From an uncultured Kordiimonas sp. (lineage in GTDB: Bacteria > Pseudomonadota > Alphaproteobacteria > Sphingomonadales > Kordiimonadaceae): a stretch of DNA of 64,000 bases. The stretch is from NCBI GenBank assembly GCA_947492375.1, contig CANLMI010000001.1:1178001-1242000 (forward strand), written 5' to 3'. Under the pieces are notes generated by a model that searched no databases, was not told the origin of the DNA, and saw nothing but the letters and a program-made list of their open reading frames with translations. Numbering within the stretch: position 1 is the first letter of the stretch; the number at the start of each line of letters is the position of its first letter. Shown piece by piece: positions 8,261-18,179 of the stretch. Made by a program: the position numbers and the translations under genes.

Positions 8261-9022
8261 ATGACAAAACCATCTCAGAGAGAGTTTCCATGGCTAAAAA
8301 CACCGCGTATTGCACATCGCGGGCTTTTCACACCAGGAAGCGAGCGTGAAGAAAATACACTTGCAGCTATCGAAGCTGCCGTTTCATCAGGATATGGCAT
8401 AGAAATTGACGTCCGCATCACTGCCGATGACCTGATTGTTGTATTCCACGATGAAACACTAGACCGCATGACAGACACCACAGGCCATGTCGGGCGGTTT
8501 GGTCTACAGCTATTACGCAAACATAACGTAGGTGCATCAGGCAAACCAATGCCGACCCTACCAGAAGCACTGGATGTTATAGACGGCAAAGTACCGCTTT
8601 TTATCGAAATCAAATCCTCACCGACAATTGATGTTCAAAAAACATGTGCAGGTGTTCGCCATTGTTTTGAGGGCTACAGAGGCCCGGTCGCTATTATGTC
8701 TTTTGATCCACGTATCCTCGCATGGTTCAAAAAATATATGCCCTCATACCCGCGCGGATGGGTTATCGGCAGAGAAGCCTTACTGAGCATCAAAGACCGC
8801 ATGCTGAGTAAGTTTGCAATATGGCGCACAAAACCTGATTTTTTGGCATGCGACATCAACTTGTTGCCGAACAGCCTGACATCAAGCTGGACCAGCCGTG
8901 GACATCCATTACTCACTTGGACAGTACGAACAGAGGAACATGAGGAAATTGCCCGAATGTATGCTGACGGCATGATCTTCGAACCCCCTGCTGTCGTAAA
9001 CACCACACATAAAGAAACATAA
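8261..9022 (+). CDS. Glycerophosphodiester phosphodiesterase family protein
   Basis: A 253-residue TIM-barrel GDPD protein. It carries the HRG catalytic motif (IAHRGLF), the metal-binding EIDVRIT, the FHDETLDRMT segment with the second catalytic His, and PLFIEIKSS. These enzymes cleave glycerophosphodiesters to glycerol-3-phosphate and an alcohol with divalent metal. No signal peptide is seen, so it is likely cytosolic. It follows the RidA gene by 14 bp and precedes the COG3146 gene by 57 bp. The motif set is complete, so activity is expected, but the head-group preference is unknown. Confidence 0.9.
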   Translation: MTKPSQREFPWLKTPRIAHRGLFTPGSEREENTLAAIEAAVSSGYGIEIDVRITADDLIVVFHDETLDRMTDTTGHVGRFGLQLLRKHNVGASGKPMPTLPEALDVIDGKVPLFIEIKSSPTIDVQKTCAGVRHCFEGYRGPVAIMSFDPRILAWFKKYMPSYPRGWVIGREALLSIKDRMLSKFAIWRTKPDFLACDINLLPNSLTSSWTSRGHPLLTWTVRTEEHEEIARMYADGMIFEPPAVVNTTHKET

Positions 9023-9079
9023 AAACTCTAACTGGCACACGCGGAAGCACGTCGCCAACAGTGGATTGTCAAACATCTA

Positions 9080-10243
9080 ATGAGCGAAGAAAACGGTCTC
9101 GTTGCCAAAATAATCAATAGCCTCAATGATGTTTCAAAAGCAGCATGGGATGCTTGTGCGGGCGATAGCAATCCATTTTTATCTTATGATTTTCTGCAGT
9201 CGCTAGAAACGTCAGGATGCGTGCAAGCAGAAACCGGCTGGCAGCCCCAACATATCATTTTATTTCATTCTGATAACGAAGATGACCTGCTCGCGGTGAT
9301 GCCGCTTTATCTTAAAAGTCATAGTCAGGGTGAATATGTTTTTGATCATGGCTGGGCTGATGCCTATGAGCGCGCAGGCGGCAGGTACTATCCAAAATTC
9401 CAGTCTTCCATTCCGTTTACACCAGCGACAGCGTCCAAGCTATTGATCAAAAATAATTCTGATGCCCAACACATGAGCGAGGCATTAATATCAACAGCGG
9501 TTCAGTTTACCCGAAACGCAGAAATATCATCACTTCACCTTACCTTTGTGCCCGAACATGAAGTTGAGGCATACAAGAAAATGGGCTTACTGGTGCGCAA
9601 TGATCAGCAATTTCATTGGTTTAATAAAGACTATAAAACATTTGATGATTTCCTCAACGCTCTTAGCTCTCGCAAACGGAAACAGATTAAGAAAGAGCGT
9701 CGCGGCGCGCTTGAAAGCGGCATCAAAATTCATCACTTTACGGGCGACGCTTTATGTGAAGAACATTGGGACGCCTTTTTCGATTTCTATGTTGATACGG
9801 GCAACCGCAAATGGGGCCAGCCCTATTTAAACCGCCAGTTCTTCTCAGAAATCAGCTCAAAGATGGCTGATAAAATTATCCTCATGATGTGCGAGCGCGG
9901 TGGAGTCTATATCGCTGGCGCGTTGAATTTTTTAGGAGAAGATACCATCTACGGGCGGCACTGGGGCTGTATTGAAGACCATCCGTTTCTTCATTTTGAA
10001 ACCTGCTATTATCAAGCGATTGAATATGCCATTGCCCATAACCTGAAATGTGTCGAGGCCGGAGCGCAAGGCCCGCATAAAATCGCCCGTGGTTATAAAC
10101 CCACCAAAACCTATAGCGCTCATTATCTTCGTGATGAGGGCTTCCACAAGGCTGTCGATAATTTTCTACAAATGGAAACCAGAGAGGTCGATGCCCATAT
10201 CGATTATCTGGGCGAGCGCACGCCGTTTAAGAAAGAAAACTGA
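9080..10243 (+). CDS. COG3146-type FemAB/GNAT-like acyltransferase
   Basis: A 387-residue protein of the family annotated as peptidogalycan biosynthesis protein or DUF482 (COG3146), related to the FemAB/GNAT fold. Visible hallmarks are the N-terminal NPFLSYDFLQSLE, the central SSRKRKQIKKERR and the C-terminal EAGAQGPHKIARGYKP. No signal peptide or membrane span is present. Family members are predicted to transfer an acyl or aminoacyl group, but no substrate is established. It closes the RidA-GDPD run and meets a GNAT gene tail-to-tail 11 bp away. Family confident, function only by class. Confidence 0.83.
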   Translation: MSEENGLVAKIINSLNDVSKAAWDACAGDSNPFLSYDFLQSLETSGCVQAETGWQPQHIILFHSDNEDDLLAVMPLYLKSHSQGEYVFDHGWADAYERAGGRYYPKFQSSIPFTPATASKLLIKNNSDAQHMSEALISTAVQFTRNAEISSLHLTFVPEHEVEAYKKMGLLVRNDQQFHWFNKDYKTFDDFLNALSSRKRKQIKKERRGALESGIKIHHFTGDALCEEHWDAFFDFYVDTGNRKWGQPYLNRQFFSEISSKMADKIILMMCERGGVYIAGALNFLGEDTIYGRHWGCIEDHPFLHFETCYYQAIEYAIAHNLKCVEAGAQGPHKIARGYKPTKTYSAHYLRDEGFHKAVDNFLQMETREVDAHIDYLGERTPFKKEN

Positions 10244-10254
10244 TTTTAAAATAG

Positions 10255-10710
10255 TTACAGTTTTAAGTGCAAAAACTGATTAAACTTACTCGCTTCATAA
10301 TCAGAAAATGCTTCGCCGTTTTCAAACCTATAACGTCTATATAAACTAAGTGCTGGATCAAACGCAGGACCACTGCCTGTCTCCAACGACAGTAAAGAAT
10401 ACCCCCTTGATCTGGCAACCTCGATAATATGCTCAAGAATGTTCGCAGCGACACCTTTGCGTAAATGACCCTTGTGCGTTCGCATTGATTTAATTTCTCC
10501 GGATGTTGGCGATAATGCCTTCAATGCACCGCAGCCCAGAACATCATCATTTTCCCAAGCTACCCAAAAGCTAACGTCTGCTGCCTTAAGGCCGGAAAGA
10601 TCAAGTGCATATACACTTCCTGCTGGTGAATTTTCATGCATGCTAGTCAAATGATCCTGCAATAATGCCTGAACACCAGAATGCGTTAAATCATCGAGTA
10701 AAATCTTCAT
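10255..10710 (-). CDS. GNAT family N-acetyltransferase
   Basis: A 151-residue single-domain GNAT. It has a beta-4 segment VLGCGALKALSPTSGEIKSMRT, the acetyl-CoA pyrophosphate loop RKGVAANILEHII, and the beta-5/alpha-4 pattern YSLLSLETGSGPAFDPALSLYRRYRF. This arrangement resembles the YsnE/PsiE-type small acetyltransferases. It would transfer acetyl from acetyl-CoA to an amine; the acceptor is unknown. It converges on the COG3146 gene and lies just upstream of nothing on its own strand except the window's next unit. Confidence 0.85.
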   Translation of the reverse strand: MKILLDDLTHSGVQALLQDHLTSMHENSPAGSVYALDLSGLKAADVSFWVAWENDDVLGCGALKALSPTSGEIKSMRTHKGHLRKGVAANILEHIIEVARSRGYSLLSLETGSGPAFDPALSLYRRYRFENGEAFSDYEASKFNQFLHLKL

Positions 10711-10748
10711 GGTCTTTGTTTCAAGTTACTAGAGGAAGAAGGTATAAA

Positions 10749-11294
10749 CTACAACGCCATCTTATCAGACATAATCCGGTAAAACACATGCGGTTTGATC
10801 GGGCTATCGTCTGGCACATCAGGGTGATCAAAATCATGATCAGGCTCACGGTGCATGCCAATCTTTTCCATCACCCGCATCGATGGGATATTATTTTTGC
10901 TGGTTATAGAAACAACCTCTGGCGCTTTTAGCGTACTGAATGCATATAACAGACAAGCTTTTGCGCCCTCTGGTGCCAGCCCTTGCCCCCAAACATCTTT
11001 AGACAGCCTCCAACCAATCTCGGGCGAGCCGGCGCCCGGTATTCCCTCATGTGCGATTTCCATTCCGATAAAGCCGATAAACTTCCCTGTTGCTTTCAGG
11101 TCAGCTGCCCAAAAACAAAACCCATGCTCTTTATCATGCGCCATGCGCCTATCAACGCTTACGTCGCTCACATCGCGCCGCTGGATATCAGGGAAATACT
11201 GCATCACATCAGGGTCAGAATTCAACTTGGCGAAAGGGTCGCGGTCGCTTTCGCGCCACGACCGCAATATCAACCGATCAGTTTCTATCCGCAT
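10749..11294 (-). CDS. RimJ/RimL-type GNAT acetyltransferase
   Basis: A 181-residue GNAT of the Acetyltransf_3 type: IETDRLILRSWRESDRDPF at the start, IGWRLSKDVWGQGLAPEGAKACL in the acetyl-CoA binding region, and SMRVMEKIGM near the end. This group includes ribosomal protein and spermidine acetyltransferases, but close relatives act on many small amines, so no substrate is assigned. It sits 16 bp downstream of clpA on the same strand, so it may be read through from clpA. Unrelated in sequence to the neighbouring 151-residue GNAT. Confidence 0.87.
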   Translation of the reverse strand: MRIETDRLILRSWRESDRDPFAKLNSDPDVMQYFPDIQRRDVSDVSVDRRMAHDKEHGFCFWAADLKATGKFIGFIGMEIAHEGIPGAGSPEIGWRLSKDVWGQGLAPEGAKACLLYAFSTLKAPEVVSITSKNNIPSMRVMEKIGMHREPDHDFDHPDVPDDSPIKPHVFYRIMSDKMAL

Positions 11295-11310
11295 TAAACT
11301 TGGCCCAAGG

Positions 11311-13671
11311 TTACTTCACAGAAACAGATGGTTTGCCCGGCTTGCGTTTTGCTGACGCCTTTTTAGAAGGTGTTGAGGCTTTAGGCGCATGCGGCACAAT
11401 CTCAAAACCGAGCCCATCCCCCTTCACTTTCACGATAACCTCGCCGCCTTTGGATAGCGGACCAAACAATAGTTCATCGGCAAGTGGCTTCTTGATATTA
11501 TCCTGAATAACCCGCGATAATGGGCGTGCGCCGTATAGTTTGTCATAGCCTTTTTCAACGAGCCAGTTTTTGGCAGCAGTATCAAGCGTGATTTCAACGC
11601 CGCGATCTGCAAGCTGTAGTTCGAGCTGTAGGATAAATTTCTCAACAACCTTCGCAACAACTTCTGTTGGTAAAAAGCCAAATGGAATAACCGCATCAAG
11701 CCTGTTTCTGAACTCTGGACTAAAGGCCTGTTTAATTGCCTCTTCACTCGCGGCTTCATTAACGTCCCGGCCAAACCCAATCGCCGCTTTCGCAAGGTCC
11801 TTCGCACCAGCGTTTGTCGTCATAATCACAACAACATTGCGGAAGTCGATTTTCTTACCGTTATGATCCGTAAGCGTACCATTGTCCATCACCTGCAACA
11901 GCACGTTAAAGAGGTCAGGATGCGCCTTCTCGATCTCGTCGAGCAACAGAACACTGTGCGGTTGCTGATCAATAGCATCAGTCAACAGACCGCCCTGATC
12001 ATAACCAACATAGCCCGGAGGCGCACCAATAAGGCGCGAAATCGAATGCCGTTCCATATATTCAGACATATCAAAGCGATGAAGCTCAACACCAAGCAGA
12101 TCAGCAAGCTGGCGAGCAACCTCGGTTTTACCAACGCCTGTCGGGCCAGAGAATAAATAAGACCCAATTGGCTTATTTGGCTCGCGAAGGCCGGCACGCG
12201 ATAGCTTGATTGAGGCCGCAAGCGCTTCAATTGCTTGATTTTGCCCAAACACAACGCGTTTCAGATCATCTTCCAATGTTTTCATCACACGACTTTCATC
12301 GCGTGTAACCGATTTAGGCGGGATACGGGCAATTGTTGAAACTGTCGCCTCCACATCCTTAACACCTATTGTTTTCTTGCGCTTTGACGCCGCGAGCAAC
12401 ATCTGCGCCGCCCCGGTTTCATCAATCACATCAATCGCTTTATCTGGCAATTTACGGTCTGTGATATAACGATCTGACAGTTCAACAGCCGTCTTGATCG
12501 CGTCTGCCGTATAACGGATACCATGATGCTCTTCAAAATACGGCTTGATACCCTGTAAAATCTTAATGGCATCATCCACGGTCGGCTCGTTCACATCGAT
12601 TTTCTGGAAACGACGCAAGAGCGCACGGTCTTTTTCAAAGTGGCTGCGGAATTCCTTATAAGTTGTTGATCCCATGCAGCGGATACCGCCGTTTGCAAGC
12701 GCTGGTTTCAACAGGTTGGACGCATCCATAGCGCCGCCTGATGTCGCGCCAGCACCGATAACTGTATGGATTTCATCGATGAAGAGAATAGAATCGTCAT
12801 AATCCTCTAACTCTTTCATTACTGATTTCAGGCGCTCTTCAAAGTCACCACGGTAACGTGTACCTGCCAAAAGCGTTCCCATATCAAGGGAGAAGATAGT
12901 TGCCGCTTTCAAAACATCAGGGACATCGCCTTCATGAATACGGCGCGCCAACCCTTCAGCGATTGCCGTTTTACCTACACCCGGATCACCCACAAACAAT
13001 GGGTTATTTTTAGAGCGACGACATAGAACCTGAATAGCACGCTCTAATTCCCGCGAACGACCAATCAACGGATCAATTTTGCCGTCAGCCGCTTTTTCAT
13101 TCAAGTTTACACAGTAAGCCTTAAGCGCAGTGTCAGCGGCCTTGTCACCCTTTGGTGTCGCCTCCTCGCCGTCGATGCCTTCGTCATCGTCTTCAGCACC
13201 GTTAACCGAACGCGGTTCACTAAGGTCAGGCACTTTTGCAATACCGTGAGAAATATAATTCACAGCGTCAAAGCGGCTCATATCCTGATTTTGTAAGAAA
13301 TACACAGCATGGCTCTCGCGTTCTGAAAAGAGAGCAACAAGAATATTCGCACCTGTAATTTCCTCACGACCAGACGACTGAACATGCAGCAGTGCGCGCT
13401 GAACAACACGTTGGAAACCTGCTGTTGGTGTTGCTTCCATACCTTCAGCATCAATTTTCAGGCTATCAAGTTCGTTTTCCAGATAATCCTCAAGTTCCTT
13501 CGCCACAACAGAAATATCAATCCCGCATGCCCGCAGTACAGCAACAGCATCGCTATCGTCCAATAACGCCAGCAACAAATGCTCCAATGTTGCATATTCA
13601 TGGCTGCGCTCGTTTGCTTCATTAAGGGCCCGGTGAAGGGTTTCTTCGAGTTTTGAGGAAAAGCTTGGCAC
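11311..13671 (-). CDS. clpA: ClpA, ATPase subunit of the ClpAP protease
   Basis: A 786-residue Hsp100 unfoldase. An N-terminal Clp_N repeat domain (1-145) is followed by an acidic linker, then two AAA+ modules with Walker A motifs GDPGVGKT (228-235) and GPTGVGKT (509-516) and Walker [11 protein letters not shown] in the first. The ClpP-docking IGF loop is present (AAIGFGRD). ClpA unfolds substrates and feeds them to ClpP; ClpS modulates its specificity. The C-terminus ends in a lysine/proline-rich tail ([18 protein letters not shown]) that is longer than in E. coli. clpS is 100 bp upstream on the same strand, the usual pairing. Confidence 0.96.
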   Translation of the reverse strand: MPSFSSKLEETLHRALNEANERSHEYATLEHLLLALLDDSDAVAVLRACGIDISVVAKELEDYLENELDSLKIDAEGMEATPTAGFQRVVQRALLHVQSSGREEITGANILVALFSERESHAVYFLQNQDMSRFDAVNYISHGIAKVPDLSEPRSVNGAEDDDEGIDGEEATPKGDKAADTALKAYCVNLNEKAADGKIDPLIGRSRELERAIQVLCRRSKNNPLFVGDPGVGKTAIAEGLARRIHEGDVPDVLKAATIFSLDMGTLLAGTRYRGDFEERLKSVMKELEDYDDSILFIDEIHTVIGAGATSGGAMDASNLLKPALANGGIRCMGSTTYKEFRSHFEKDRALLRRFQKIDVNEPTVDDAIKILQGIKPYFEEHHGIRYTADAIKTAVELSDRYITDRKLPDKAIDVIDETGAAQMLLAASKRKKTIGVKDVEATVSTIARIPPKSVTRDESRVMKTLEDDLKRVVFGQNQAIEALAASIKLSRAGLREPNKPIGSYLFSGPTGVGKTEVARQLADLLGVELHRFDMSEYMERHSISRLIGAPPGYVGYDQGGLLTDAIDQQPHSVLLLDEIEKAHPDLFNVLLQVMDNGTLTDHNGKKIDFRNVVVIMTTNAGAKDLAKAAIGFGRDVNEAASEEAIKQAFSPEFRNRLDAVIPFGFLPTEVVAKVVEKFILQLELQLADRGVEITLDTAAKNWLVEKGYDKLYGARPLSRVIQDNIKKPLADELLFGPLSKGGEVIVKVKGDGLGFEIVPHAPKASTPSKKASAKRKPGKPSVSVK

Positions 13672-13771
13672 CTGTTACTCCTGATTATGCTAATTTATTA
13701 GCTGTTTCATTCTTTTGGGGCATTTCGCACTATCGCCCCATACTCATCCCTATTGTTTAAATACGGATGAT

Positions 13772-14107
13772 TTATTCTTTTTCGAGCGTACACTGAAGTG
13801 GATGTTCGTGTTGCTGAGCAAACGCCATCACTTGATTTACCTTGGTTTCAGCGACCTCATAGGTAAATACACCGCACACACCAACGCCTTTTTGATGCAC
13901 ATGCAACATCACTTCAGTTGCCTGCTCGACAGTCATGCGGAAATAGCGCTGCAAAATATGAACAACAAACTCCATAGGAGTATAATCATCATTCAACAGC
14001 AAAACTTTATACATGGATGGTTTCTTGGTTTTGGTTTCCGTGCGCGTTAAAACACCCGTGCCAGAACCGTTATCATCCTTATCATCGTTGTCGCGTTTAT
14101 CCGCCAT
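13772..14107 (-). CDS. clpS: ClpS adaptor protein
   Basis: A 111-residue N-degron adaptor. After a charged, disordered N-terminus ([11 protein letters not shown]), the core reads [18 protein letters not shown], with the DD and the hydrophobic pocket residues that recognise bulky N-terminal amino acids, then [24 protein letters not shown]. ClpS delivers N-end-rule substrates to ClpA and blocks other substrates. It precedes clpA by 100 bp on the same strand. The family length and pocket residues are intact. Confidence 0.95.
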   Translation of the reverse strand: MADKRDNDDKDDNGSGTGVLTRTETKTKKPSMYKVLLLNDDYTPMEFVVHILQRYFRMTVEQATEVMLHVHQKGVGVCGVFTYEVAETKVNQVMAFAQQHEHPLQCTLEKE

Positions 14108-14216
14108 TACCTACTCTCTATTGCTCGTTAACCTTAATGTAGCGCAGCAATTAAATAGTTAAAGAGAGAAAATGCATAATAACGAGAAAGTTTTCACCCT
14201 AAAGCACCCTCAATCT

Positions 14217-15602
14217 TTACAAATCGCTCGGTGCATTGACCTCGCATGCAGTTAAGGCTTCAACGAGCGCTTCTTTCAAACGCGCTAAACCAGCCTCATC
14301 CGCCGCTTCACAGCGGGCAACAAGTACCGCCTGTGTGTTTGATGCCCGCAGTAACCACCAACCATCATCCGTACTTACACGAACACCGTCAATGGTATTC
14401 ATCACAGCGCCGCGCGCTTCCAACCATTTTTTCACCTCATCAATAACACCAAACTTTTTGGTATCATCGCAGTCAAATCGAAGCTCTGGGGTGTTAACAG
14501 CCTGTGGCAGGCCATCTTTTAACTTCACGAGGTCACCGCCTTGCTTTGAGACTGCATTCAAGAACCGTATGCCTGCATAAATTGCATCATCATGACCGTA
14601 AAATTTATGCTTATAAAAAATATGCCCTGACATTTCACCAGCGAGCGGTGCCTCAAGCTCCACCATTTTATCCTTAATCAGCGAGTGACCCGTTTTCCAC
14701 ATAATAGGCTTGCCGCCCAGCTCCTCAACGCGGTCGAAAAACGCCTGGCTTGCCTTTACATCCGCAATAATCGGTGCCCCCGGCACAGTCTTCAAAAGAT
14801 CACCAGCCATAATCGCCAGCATCTGATCCCCCCATACAACGCGGCCTTTGGCATCAATGGCGCCGATACGGTCGCCGTCACCGTCAAATGAAAGGCCAAT
14901 ATCGCAGCCATGTTCGCGCACGACCTCCTTCAACTGCTCAAGATTTTCTTCAACGGTTGGGTCTGCGTGATGGTTTGGGAATGTGCCGTCAATTTCAGCG
15001 TTGATAACAACATGCTCGCCCGGCAAGCGTTTTACGAGTGCGGCGACCGCAGGGCCTGCGGCACCGTTTGCAGGATCCCACGCAACCTTAAAGCCATCCA
15101 TGTCAACGTCGCGGAGCAATCGTTCAATATATTGGTCAAAAATATCGACATATTCAACGCCCCCATTACCCGTTTCAAAATCACCCTCAGCCGCAGTTTT
15201 ACCGAGCGCCTGAATAGCGGCGCCAAAGCATGGCTTTTTACCAAGCATGATCTTGAAACCATTATAATTTGGCGGATTATGGGAACCTGTGATCATAATG
15301 CCGCCGTCCGTATCCAATTCGAACACAGAATAGTAAAGCATTGGCGTCCCGCCAAGCCCGACACACTGCACATTTATGCCCGTACTTGTGATACCTTTAA
15401 TAAGCGCTTCAGAAAATGCAGGTGATGACAGGCGGCCATCATACCCCACTGAAACTATTTTACCGCCAGCACGTTTTACATGAGTACCAAATGCCATACC
15501 AAGCGCACGGGCGTCATCAGTATCAACAGTTTCACCAACGATACCCCGCACATCATATTCACGTAGAACTGTAGGATGAAAAATATGTGGTACCATGCTC
15601 AT
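14217..15602 (-). CDS. Phosphomannomutase/phosphoglucomutase
   Basis: A 461-residue alpha-D-phosphohexomutase with all four domains: REYDVRGIVG at the start, the phosphoserine loop GIMITGSHNPPNYNGFK, the metal loop SFDGDGDRIGA, the sugar-binding EMSGHIF, and the C-terminal phosphate-binding RASNTQAVLVARCEA. It interconverts mannose-1/6-phosphate or glucose-1/6-phosphate and supplies sugar nucleotides for envelope polysaccharides. Sequence alone does not separate PMM from PGM activity, so I leave the symbol blank. It is alone on its strand between clpS and a DnaJ-domain gene. Confidence 0.93.
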   Translation of the reverse strand: MSMVPHIFHPTVLREYDVRGIVGETVDTDDARALGMAFGTHVKRAGGKIVSVGYDGRLSSPAFSEALIKGITSTGINVQCVGLGGTPMLYYSVFELDTDGGIMITGSHNPPNYNGFKIMLGKKPCFGAAIQALGKTAAEGDFETGNGGVEYVDIFDQYIERLLRDVDMDGFKVAWDPANGAAGPAVAALVKRLPGEHVVINAEIDGTFPNHHADPTVEENLEQLKEVVREHGCDIGLSFDGDGDRIGAIDAKGRVVWGDQMLAIMAGDLLKTVPGAPIIADVKASQAFFDRVEELGGKPIMWKTGHSLIKDKMVELEAPLAGEMSGHIFYKHKFYGHDDAIYAGIRFLNAVSKQGGDLVKLKDGLPQAVNTPELRFDCDDTKKFGVIDEVKKWLEARGAVMNTIDGVRVSTDDGWWLLRASNTQAVLVARCEAADEAGLARLKEALVEALTACEVNAPSDL

Positions 15603-15678
15603 TTCCCTCTCGAAGCCTATATCTATTTCAATCTAGCTGTAACTGAACTGATTATCTGCCTAAAATCATACCAAAATA

Positions 15679-16158
15679 TTATGAGTATTCGTCCAAAAGC
15701 ACACGTTTTGCTTCGTTTATTTTAGCAGCCATCCAATCATTCCCCCCCTTATCAGGGTGAACACGTGCCATCATTTTCTTATAAGCAGTGTTTATCTCGT
15801 CAACATCTGCACCATCATCGAGCCCTAAAACTTCAAGCGCTTCAGCACGGCTCATCGCTGCATTTGTTGATTGTTTTGGCTTAGAAGCAGAACCGTTCTT
15901 AAATTCTTTCACTTTATCATAAAGCCCTTTAGCAAACATTGCCTTACCAAAAAGTTGCCAAACAGCATAACCCACTGGCACAATTGCAAACACGCCTCGA
16001 CCAGCCGCCATTAGAATTAAGCTAAGCAGGCCGCAGACCGCGATCACCGCCCAGAAAAGTGCTGATTTTGCTGATTTAACGTCCGTACGGGACCACCAGC
16101 CAAGCAACCAGAGCAAAGCCAGAGCAAGCAGAACACCAACGATTAACCATCCAAGCAT
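15679..16158 (-). CDS. Membrane-anchored DnaJ-domain protein
   Basis: A 159-residue protein with an N-terminal membrane region: one span at about 2-20 (WLIVGVLLALALLWLLGWW) and one or two further hydrophobic segments to about residue 75. A C-terminal J domain follows, with ALEVLGLDDGADVDEINTAYKKMMARVHPDKGGND. The HPD motif that stimulates Hsp70 ATPase is present. The topology would place the J domain in the cytosol to recruit DnaK to the membrane. It lies 26 bp downstream of mipZ in the same orientation. This DnaJ-mipZ neighbourhood recurs in alphaproteobacteria. Confidence 0.88.
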   Translation of the reverse strand: MLGWLIVGVLLALALLWLLGWWSRTDVKSAKSALFWAVIAVCGLLSLILMAAGRGVFAIVPVGYAVWQLFGKAMFAKGLYDKVKEFKNGSASKPKQSTNAAMSRAEALEVLGLDDGADVDEINTAYKKMMARVHPDKGGNDWMAAKINEAKRVLLDEYS

Positions 16159-16184
16159 ATCTATTCCTGATCAGTGGTTATTGT

Positions 16185-17021
16185 TTACGCCACTTTCTCA
16201 CGGCGAAACGGTAAATTAAGACCGTCCATCAATGAGCGTAACTCTTGACGCGCTGTAACGTGTGACATCGAAAGCCCTTTACCATCGATACCACCGATTT
16301 CCTTAAGATCCAAAAGCGTCAACCCGTGCAAAAACAATTCACGGTAAACCACACGCTCGCTTAGGCCAGAGATATAACGAATACCAATACGTTTTGTCAG
16401 CTCGTTCAAAACCTTTTCAACCCGTTCCTTGTTTTTAGCATGCAAGTTACCAACACGGTTTCTAAGAACAACCCAGTCGATCGAAGCACCATCTGCCATC
16501 GAGCGGCGTTGGCGTGCCTTCCACACCATTTCAGCATAAAGGCTTGGGCCGACAACCTTATGATTTTCTGCATCAACACGTGCCAGCAGATCCAGGTCAA
16601 CAAAACTATCATTTACAGGCGTTACAAGCGTATCAGCCGCCGTATGTGCGAGGCGTGACAGGAAGGTATCACTTCCCGGGCAATCAATAACAATAATATC
16701 AACTTCGCCTGCTACATCGCTGTATGCTGCTTCAAAACGAGCTTTCTCATCCGCCTCTGACTCGTCGGATGTGCGGTATTCAGAACGTGGCACTACCCGC
16801 TCAAGCGGCATCGGCAGGTCATGGCCGCGTTTTTCGCAAAACTGACGGCGATTTTCCACATAGCGGGTCAAACTTTTCTGCCGGGCATCCAGGTCAATCG
16901 TTGCAACCTTATAACCTTCTGACAACAAAGAGACGACAATATGCATCGCTGTTGTTGACTTTCCAGAGCCTCCCTTTTCGTTCCCCAAAACAATTAGATA
17001 CGGACGACCATGTGCTGACAT
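16185..17021 (-). CDS. mipZ: MipZ, division-plane positioning ATPase
   Basis: A ParA/MinD-superfamily P-loop ATPase of about 278 residues. It has the deviant Walker A VLGNEKGGSGKST, an ATIDLDARQKSLTRYVENRR block close to MipZ's IDLDLRQ region, DIIVIDCPGSD, TPVNDSFVDLDLL and DWVVLRNR. In Caulobacter, MipZ binds ParB near the origin and forms a gradient that inhibits FtsZ away from midcell. Neighbouring panC and the DnaJ gene support orthology. The ORF track uses a GTG 12 bp earlier; I prefer the ATG at 17021 since MSAHGRPYLIVLG fits the family start, though neither has a strong ribosome site. Confidence 0.92.
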   Translation of the reverse strand: MSAHGRPYLIVLGNEKGGSGKSTTAMHIVVSLLSEGYKVATIDLDARQKSLTRYVENRRQFCEKRGHDLPMPLERVVPRSEYRTSDESEADEKARFEAAYSDVAGEVDIIVIDCPGSDTFLSRLAHTAADTLVTPVNDSFVDLDLLARVDAENHKVVGPSLYAEMVWKARQRRSMADGASIDWVVLRNRVGNLHAKNKERVEKVLNELTKRIGIRYISGLSERVVYRELFLHGLTLLDLKEIGGIDGKGLSMSHVTARQELRSLMDGLNLPFRREKVA

Positions 17022-17184
17022 ACGAATACCCACTTAATAATTTCAAGAGGCAAAATATCCCTGACTAAGGGCTTAAAATGCACTCTTCCATCACTACATA
17101 TCTTTACTAATGGCGTTATAGCCGCATAAAATGCAAATAGAAACGAAGAAGATTGATAAAGTAACCTGAGGGGAGCTATAAATA

Positions 17185-18168
17185 ATGAAAGTCATTGGCA
17201 GGTACATTGGTATCTTTGCTCTGGCCGTTCTGTTTATCGTGCTTCCGGTTTTATTTGCCCGCCATTTCCTTGAAACAGCTAGAATCACTAGCTTAGAGCA
17301 AGGCGAACCCAACTATCTTTCACACGAAACACCTTCTCATGATGAAGAAGCGGTGAGCAAAAAACTTGCAATTGTTTTAGATCAGAACTTCCACAATATA
17401 GAAGAAATTCCACGTATATTTTTGACCCGATTGCCCGAATCACTACCTGAAATTAAAAATACAGCCCAACGGAAAAAGATTTTCATCTCTACTATGCTGC
17501 CTTTAATATTACGGTCAAATGAACTAATTCAGGCAGACCGTAAAACAATCCACAAGCTCCAACGTAAGATCGATAGAGGCTATTTACTCAGGCTTAGCGA
17601 ACGTAACTGGTTACACACTCTCTTTAAACGTTATTTCAGCAAAAATGAGTATAATAAATTCTCCATGCAACTAGCTTCTAACGATATCAGCAGGCTTTTA
17701 TACAGGCTGGACACGATCCCTCCTTCACTGGCTCTTGCACAAGCCGCTATCGAATCTGGCTGGGGAACCAGCTATTTTTCGCAAAAAGGAAATGCTCTTT
17801 TTGGCCAATGGGTATGGGACGAGAATGAAGCAGGGATAGTACCACGCGGCCGCGAAGAAGGGAAAATCCACCGTGTGAAAAGCTTTGAATATTTACTGGA
17901 TAGTGTGCGTAGCTATATGATTAACCTTAATCGCAACAGCAACTATCCAGAGCTTCGCAGAAGGCGTGCAGAGTTGAAAAAACATAATCTGCCAGTTACA
18001 GGTGTAGCACTTGCCCCTTCACTTATTAAATACTCGGAAAGAGGCGTTGTTTATACTAACGATGTTATATCAATGATAAACTATAACGGCTTTAACGCCC
18101 TCGATAGTGCATCCCTTGCCCCTACTCGCGCCTTAGCAACCAATCAAACGTTGGTAGCCATCAATTAG
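17185..18168 (+). CDS. Bax-like membrane-anchored glucosaminidase (GH73)
   Basis: A 327-residue protein with an N-terminal signal anchor (IFALAVLFIVLPVLF, about 10-25) and a large extracytoplasmic part. Its catalytic core, IPPSLALAQAAIESGWGTSYFSQKGNALFGQW, carries the catalytic glutamate of the Bax/FlgJ-type N-acetylglucosaminidase fold, followed by VKSFEYLLDSVRSYMINLN. These enzymes cut peptidoglycan glycan strands. The long middle segment without known domains matches E. coli Bax rather than FlgJ. It is divergent from mipZ and runs 12 bp ahead of panC. Its cell-wall role beside a division regulator is suggestive only. Confidence 0.82.
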   Translation: MKVIGRYIGIFALAVLFIVLPVLFARHFLETARITSLEQGEPNYLSHETPSHDEEAVSKKLAIVLDQNFHNIEEIPRIFLTRLPESLPEIKNTAQRKKIFISTMLPLILRSNELIQADRKTIHKLQRKIDRGYLLRLSERNWLHTLFKRYFSKNEYNKFSMQLASNDISRLLYRLDTIPPSLALAQAAIESGWGTSYFSQKGNALFGQWVWDENEAGIVPRGREEGKIHRVKSFEYLLDSVRSYMINLNRNSNYPELRRRRAELKKHNLPVTGVALAPSLIKYSERGVVYTNDVISMINYNGFNALDSASLAPTRALATNQTLVAIN

Positions 18169-18179
18169 GATTATTAAAA